64,000 nt of DNA from Phocaeicola plebeius DSM 17135 (GTDB lineage: Bacteria > Bacteroidota > Bacteroidia > Bacteroidales > Bacteroidaceae), in the NCBI RefSeq assembly GCF_000187895.1, contig NZ_DS990134.1, positions 62,001-126,000 on the forward strand, read 5' to 3'. This document shows, in pieces, positions 60,434-64,000 of the stretch (positions within the stretch are counted from its first letter, which is position 1; every line of letters begins with the position of its first letter). The notes under the pieces were generated by a model that was not told where the DNA came from, made no database searches, and saw nothing but the letters and a program-made list of their open reading frames with translations. The position numbers and the translations under genes were made by a program.

Positions 60434-62452
60434 ATGAAAATATATTTAGTTCGACATACTTCGGTGGATGTGGCACCCGGGACGTGCTACGGGCAGACCG
60501 ACGTGCCGCTGCGTGCTTCGTTCCAGGAAGAGGCAGAGGCATGTAAAAAGGCCCTTCAGGATACGGGAATGCGTTTTTCACGTATCTATACCAGTCCTTT
60601 GTCCCGCTGTACACGCTTGGCAGCCTATTGCGGCTTTCCCGAAGCGGAACGTGACGAGCGGCTGAAAGAAATGAACATGGGTGAGTGGGAGATGCAGCGT
60701 TTTGAGGAAATAACCGACCCGCGCATCCAGGAATGGTATGACGATTACCTGCGGGTTCGGACTACCGGAGGCGAATCGTTCATGGACGTGCTGGCCCGTG
60801 TGTCCGACTTCTTTGACCACCTGGACCGTACTTCAGGTCCGGCACTGGTATTTGCCCATGGCGGTGTGCTGGTAGCCGCACAGGTCTATGCCGGCAAGGT
60901 GAAACTGGAAGATGCCATGAAAGCCTTGCCTCTTTACGGGGGGATGGTGGAAATTGATCTGCCGCTTCCGCGTTTGCATCCGCTCATGCTGGCCGGAACA
61001 GGCAGTGACGTGGGTAAGAGTGTACTGGCTGCGGCGTTATGCCGTATTTTCTTGCAGGACGGGTACCATCCGGCACCTTTCAAGGCACAGAACATGGCAC
61101 TCAATTCGTATGCCACTCCCGAAGGACTGGAAATCGGACGGGCACAGGCAGTGCAGGCTGAGGCCGCAGGAGTACCCTGCCATACGGATATGAATCCGTT
61201 GCTGCTGAAACCGACCTCCGACCAGACGGCACAGGTGGTGCTGAACGGTAAGCCCATAGGCAACCGGAGTGCGTATGAGTACTTCCGGACAGAAGGGCGT
61301 GAGGAGTTGCGCCGGGAAGTGAATCAGGCATTCGACCGTCTGTCAGCCCGTTACAATCCGGTGGTGATGGAAGGAGCGGGCAGTATCTCGGAAATCAACC
61401 TGAAGGATACGGATCTGGTAAATCTGCCCATGGCGCGTCATGCCCATGCGGATGTGATTCTGGTAGCCGATATCGACCGGGGAGGTGTGTTTGCCAGTGC
61501 CTACGGTTCGGTGGCCTTGCAGACACCGGAAGACCGCAAGCGCATCAAGGGAATTATTGTCAATAAGTTTCGTGGCGACCTTCGCTTGTTTGAATCGGGG
61601 GTGAAGATGATGGAAGAAATCTGTGGCATTCCGGTGCTGGGCGTGATACCGTATTACCACGACATCTACATCGAGGAAGAAGACTCGGTGGAACTTTCCT
61701 TGAAACAGCGGAAGGCGGTGCAGGGGAAGGTCAATGTGGCGGTGGTATTGCTCCGTCATCTCTCGAATTTCACTGATTTCAATATGCTGGAGCATGACGA
61801 ACGGGTAAACTTGTACTATACGAACAACGTGGACGACCTGATGAAGGCCGACATCATCCTGCTGCCCGGCAGCAAGAGTACCATCGACGATTTGTACGAA
61901 CTGCGTCGTAACGGAGTGGCACAAGCCATTCTTCAGGCACGCCGCAACGGGGCTACCGTGATGGGAATTTGTGGCGGATATCAGATGATGGGGCAACGTA
62001 TTGCCGACCCCGACGGAGTGGAAGGAAGCATCAGCCAGATGCCCGGACTGGGACTTCTGCCTACAGAAACGGTCATCGAAGGAGAGAAGGTGACACGTCA
62101 GGTACGTTTTGCTTTCCTGTCTTCCGAAGAACCGACCTGTACGGGATACGAAATCCACATGGGGCGCACTTCGGCGGTGGAAGGAGAGACTTTGACTCCA
62201 CTGGTACGTTTGGAGAACGGAGAAACGGATGGCTGTGTGGCAGACCGGAAATGTGCCGGCTCCTACATTCACGGCATACTGGATAATCCGGAAGTGATAG
62301 AGTGGCTGCTGGCTCCGTATGCCGAAAAGCTGGACCAGCCTCAGTTGGATTATGCCGCTTTCAAGGAGGAACAATACAACAAGCTGGCCGACCATGTGCG
62401 GAAGCACCTGAACATGCCACTGCTTTACCAAATACTGACTCAAAATGATTAA
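60434..62452 (+). CDS. Fusion of alpha-ribazole phosphatase (CobC) and cobyric acid synthase (CobQ)
   Basis: 672 residues in one frame. Residues 1-175 are a histidine phosphatase (VRHT with H8; SPLSRCTRLA; NMGEWE; FAHGG with H142). Residues 181-672 are a full CobQ: LHPLMLAGTGSDVGKS (181-196), then the glutamine amidotransferase domain with C513 (VMGICGGYQMMG) and H613 (SYIHGILDNPE). CobC removes the 5' phosphate from the ribazole moiety; CobQ amidates four corrin side chains. An ATG at about 60944 after GGGGGG could also allow internal initiation of CobQ alone. It overlaps cobD by 8 bp. Confidence 0.93.
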   Translation: MKIYLVRHTSVDVAPGTCYGQTDVPLRASFQEEAEACKKALQDTGMRFSRIYTSPLSRCTRLAAYCGFPEAERDERLKEMNMGEWEMQRFEEITDPRIQEWYDDYLRVRTTGGESFMDVLARVSDFFDHLDRTSGPALVFAHGGVLVAAQVYAGKVKLEDAMKALPLYGGMVEIDLPLPRLHPLMLAGTGSDVGKSVLAAALCRIFLQDGYHPAPFKAQNMALNSYATPEGLEIGRAQAVQAEAAGVPCHTDMNPLLLKPTSDQTAQVVLNGKPIGNRSAYEYFRTEGREELRREVNQAFDRLSARYNPVVMEGAGSISEINLKDTDLVNLPMARHAHADVILVADIDRGGVFASAYGSVALQTPEDRKRIKGIIVNKFRGDLRLFESGVKMMEEICGIPVLGVIPYYHDIYIEEEDSVELSLKQRKAVQGKVNVAVVLLRHLSNFTDFNMLEHDERVNLYYTNNVDDLMKADIILLPGSKSTIDDLYELRRNGVAQAILQARRNGATVMGICGGYQMMGQRIADPDGVEGSISQMPGLGLLPTETVIEGEKVTRQVRFAFLSSEEPTCTGYEIHMGRTSAVEGETLTPLVRLENGETDGCVADRKCAGSYIHGILDNPEVIEWLLAPYAEKLDQPQLDYAAFKEEQYNKLADHVRKHLNMPLLYQILTQND

Positions 62453-63455
62453 CGGACACGGAGACGACGCCTATCGCTATACGGCCATTCATGCCAATTT
62501 CAGTTCGAATGTGTACCACCGGGTGAACCATGATGGGTTGAACCGCTACCTGGCCGGATGCCTGCCGTGCATCCGTTCCTATCCGGAACCGGAGCCCTAT
62601 GCACTGGCTGCCGAGCTGGCCCGGTTGCATGGTGTCAGTCCGGAGGAAGTCTGTGTGACGAACGGAGCCACGGAAGCCATCTACCTCATTGCTCAGGCTT
62701 TTCGCGGAAGTCATTCTGCTGTATGGATACCGACCTTTAGTGAATATGCCGATGCCTGCCGCTTGCATGGACATCGGGTGGAAGGCATTTCCAGTCTGGA
62801 GAAGCTGACGGACGGCGAAGGGATTTTTTGGCTGTGTAATCCGAACAACCCCACGGGGCAGACATGGGATGCCGCCACGCTTCGCCGACTGATAGCCGCA
62901 TATCCCCGAAAGCTGTTTGTCATTGACCAGTCGTATGCGCTGTTTACAGAGAAAGAGGTGCTGTCTGTAGCCGAGACGGTGAAACTTCCTAACGTATTGC
63001 TGCTGCATTCCATGACCAAATGCTATGCCGTGCCGGGCCTGCGCCTGGGAGCGGTGACGGGCAGCAGGGAACTTCTTTCCCGGATACGTGCCTGCCGTAT
63101 GCCTTGGTCGGTCAATGCCTTGGCCGTAGAAGCCGGACATTACCTGTTGCAGCATCCGGAGGAATATCGCATGGACATACAGGCTTTGCTGACGGAACGG
63201 AAACGGGTGACCGATGCGCTGGAAGCTTTTGGGGTAGAGGTACTGCCTACGGATACGCATTATTTCTTGGCGCGGCTGCAGAAGGGTACTGCGGCACAAC
63301 TGAAGGAATTCTTGGCTACCCGACACGGACTGCTGATTCGCGATGCATCCAATTTCGAAGGGCTGGATGCGCGCTATTTCCGTATCGCCATACAGACGGA
63401 AGAAGAAAACAATCTATTAATTGAAGGCATACACGAATGGATACAGAACTCGTAA
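62445..63455 (+). CDS. cobD: Threonine-phosphate decarboxylase-like aminotransferase
   Basis: 336 residues, PLP-dependent class I/II fold. It supplies (R)-1-amino-2-propanol phosphate for CbiB. Features: VTNGATEAIYLIAQAF, NPNNPTGQTWD, FVIDQSYALF, and LHSMTKCYAVPGLRLGAVTG with the PLP lysine. Overlaps cobQ by 8 bp and cbiB by 19 bp. Confidence 0.92.
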   Translation: MINGHGDDAYRYTAIHANFSSNVYHRVNHDGLNRYLAGCLPCIRSYPEPEPYALAAELARLHGVSPEEVCVTNGATEAIYLIAQAFRGSHSAVWIPTFSEYADACRLHGHRVEGISSLEKLTDGEGIFWLCNPNNPTGQTWDAATLRRLIAAYPRKLFVIDQSYALFTEKEVLSVAETVKLPNVLLLHSMTKCYAVPGLRLGAVTGSRELLSRIRACRMPWSVNALAVEAGHYLLQHPEEYRMDIQALLTERKRVTDALEAFGVEVLPTDTHYFLARLQKGTAAQLKEFLATRHGLLIRDASNFEGLDARYFRIAIQTEEENNLLIEGIHEWIQNS

Positions 63456-64000
63456 TGGGATTGATTCCCCTGGCAGGAGGTTTTTTGCTTGACAAGATTT
63501 TAGGTGACCCGCTGTGGTTGCCCCATCCGGTGGTAGGATTCGGAAAACTGATTTCGCGGTGTGAGCGCAGAGGAAATCAGGGAGCTCACCGCAGACGGAA
63601 CGGAGCGTGGACCGCAATAGGGCTGGTTGTGCTAACCTTTCTGGTGAGCAAGGGGTTGCTGGAAGCGGCAGCTCTGCTGCATCCCTGGGTAAAGATAGCA
63701 CTTTCGGTAGTGGCCGTATTTTATTGTCTGGCCGGGAAAACCCTGATAGATGAGGTCCGGATGGTGTTTGAAGCGGCGGATACTTCGCTGGAAGCCGGGA
63801 GAAAACAGGTGGCCCGCATCGTGGGAAGAGATACCTCTGCCTTGACTGACCAGGAGGTGCGTACGGCTGCCCTTGAGACCTTGGCCGAGAACCTGAGTGA
63901 CGGTGTCATCGCTCCGCTTTTCTGGTATTTTCTGTTGGGTGTGTCGGGGATGCTGGCGTATAAGATGGTCAATACCCTCGACTCTATGATTGGCTACCGC
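63437..64000 (+). CDS. cbiB: Adenosylcobinamide-phosphate synthase, N-terminal part (3' end outside window)
   Basis: An open frame of 188 codons from ATG 63437 to the window edge, beginning MDTELVMGLIPLAGGFLLDKILGDPLWLPHPVVGFGKLI. It has the CbiB motifs GDP-WLPHPVVGFGKLI, IVGRDTSALTDQEVRTAALETLAENLSDGVIAPLFWY and MVNTLDSMIGYR. It is an integral membrane enzyme that attaches the aminopropanol phosphate to cobyric acid. It overlaps cobD by 19 bp; about 130 residues are missing. Confidence 0.95.
   Translation, partial: MDTELVMGLIPLAGGFLLDKILGDPLWLPHPVVGFGKLISRCERRGNQGAHRRRNGAWTAIGLVVLTFLVSKGLLEAAALLHPWVKIALSVVAVFYCLAGKTLIDEVRMVFEAADTSLEAGRKQVARIVGRDTSALTDQEVRTAALETLAENLSDGVIAPLFWYFLLGVSGMLAYKMVNTLDSMIGYR

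Overview
This window is Bacteroidales chromosome, most likely Bacteroides/Phocaeicola. Many promoters fit the Bacteroides consensus (TTTG or TTG, about 20 bp, then TAnnTTTG), ribosome binding sites are weak, and the housekeeping set is typical of the group (Bacteroidetes-type NusB, DUF5606, PUR-family protein, split LysO lysine exporter, RND/TolC pumps). I see no rRNA, tRNA or CRISPR array.

Core left part (1-9310): the 3' end of an RND efflux permease and its TolC partner; a promoter with a long, hairpin-rich leader ahead of a lysine exporter split into two genes; a GNAT acetyltransferase; a PadR regulator with a PspC-domain membrane protein; and dnaK with a strong terminator.

Mobile element (about 9355-28987, 19.6 kb, more AT-rich than its flanks): it sits just behind the dnaK terminator, between two copies of a 12-bp sequence (ATATTTGTACCA) that is the best att candidate. 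The left half is a mobilisable module: zinc-finger/HTH protein, tyrosine integrase, small HTH protein, DUF3987-type ATPase, CHC2/TOPRIM primase-like protein, a candidate oriT, MobC, MobA relaxase and a coiled-coil membrane protein. The right half is a type I restriction-modification locus in one compact minus-strand operon (XRE regulator, hsdR, hsdM, RhuM-like protein, Doc toxin, small secreted protein, hsdS). A second tyrosine recombinase borders an invertible hsdS array. The array has one complete hsdS, an oppositely oriented hsdS lacking its 5' end, two further silent half-genes, and two pairs of inverted repeats of 88 bp and 611 bp. This should be a specificity-switching shufflon.

Core middle part (29269-49701): a secreted protein of unknown function; a Crp/Fnr regulator and a MATE exporter; an RND adaptor-permease-TolC operon followed by a LytS/LytTR-type two-component pair; a second MATE exporter; an SDR oxidoreductase coupled to a 1,415-residue protein with Dna2-like nuclease, SF1 helicase and apparent Rossmann C-terminal parts; a lipoprotein whose start codon abuts a 16-bp perfect inverted repeat; and a copper-type P-type ATPase with metal-binding domains at both ends.

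Core right part (49840-64000): a CPA2 antiporter; hslR-like, pth and L25 genes; a PUR-family protein; nusB-yajC-ybbR-like-coaE; DUF5606; then a cobalamin late-assembly operon (cobU, cobT, cobS, a cobC-cobQ fusion, cobD, and cbiB running off the end). The most distinctive systems are the mobile hsdS shufflon with its embedded RhuM-Doc pair, the nuclease-helicase fusion protein, and the structured leader ahead of lysO.
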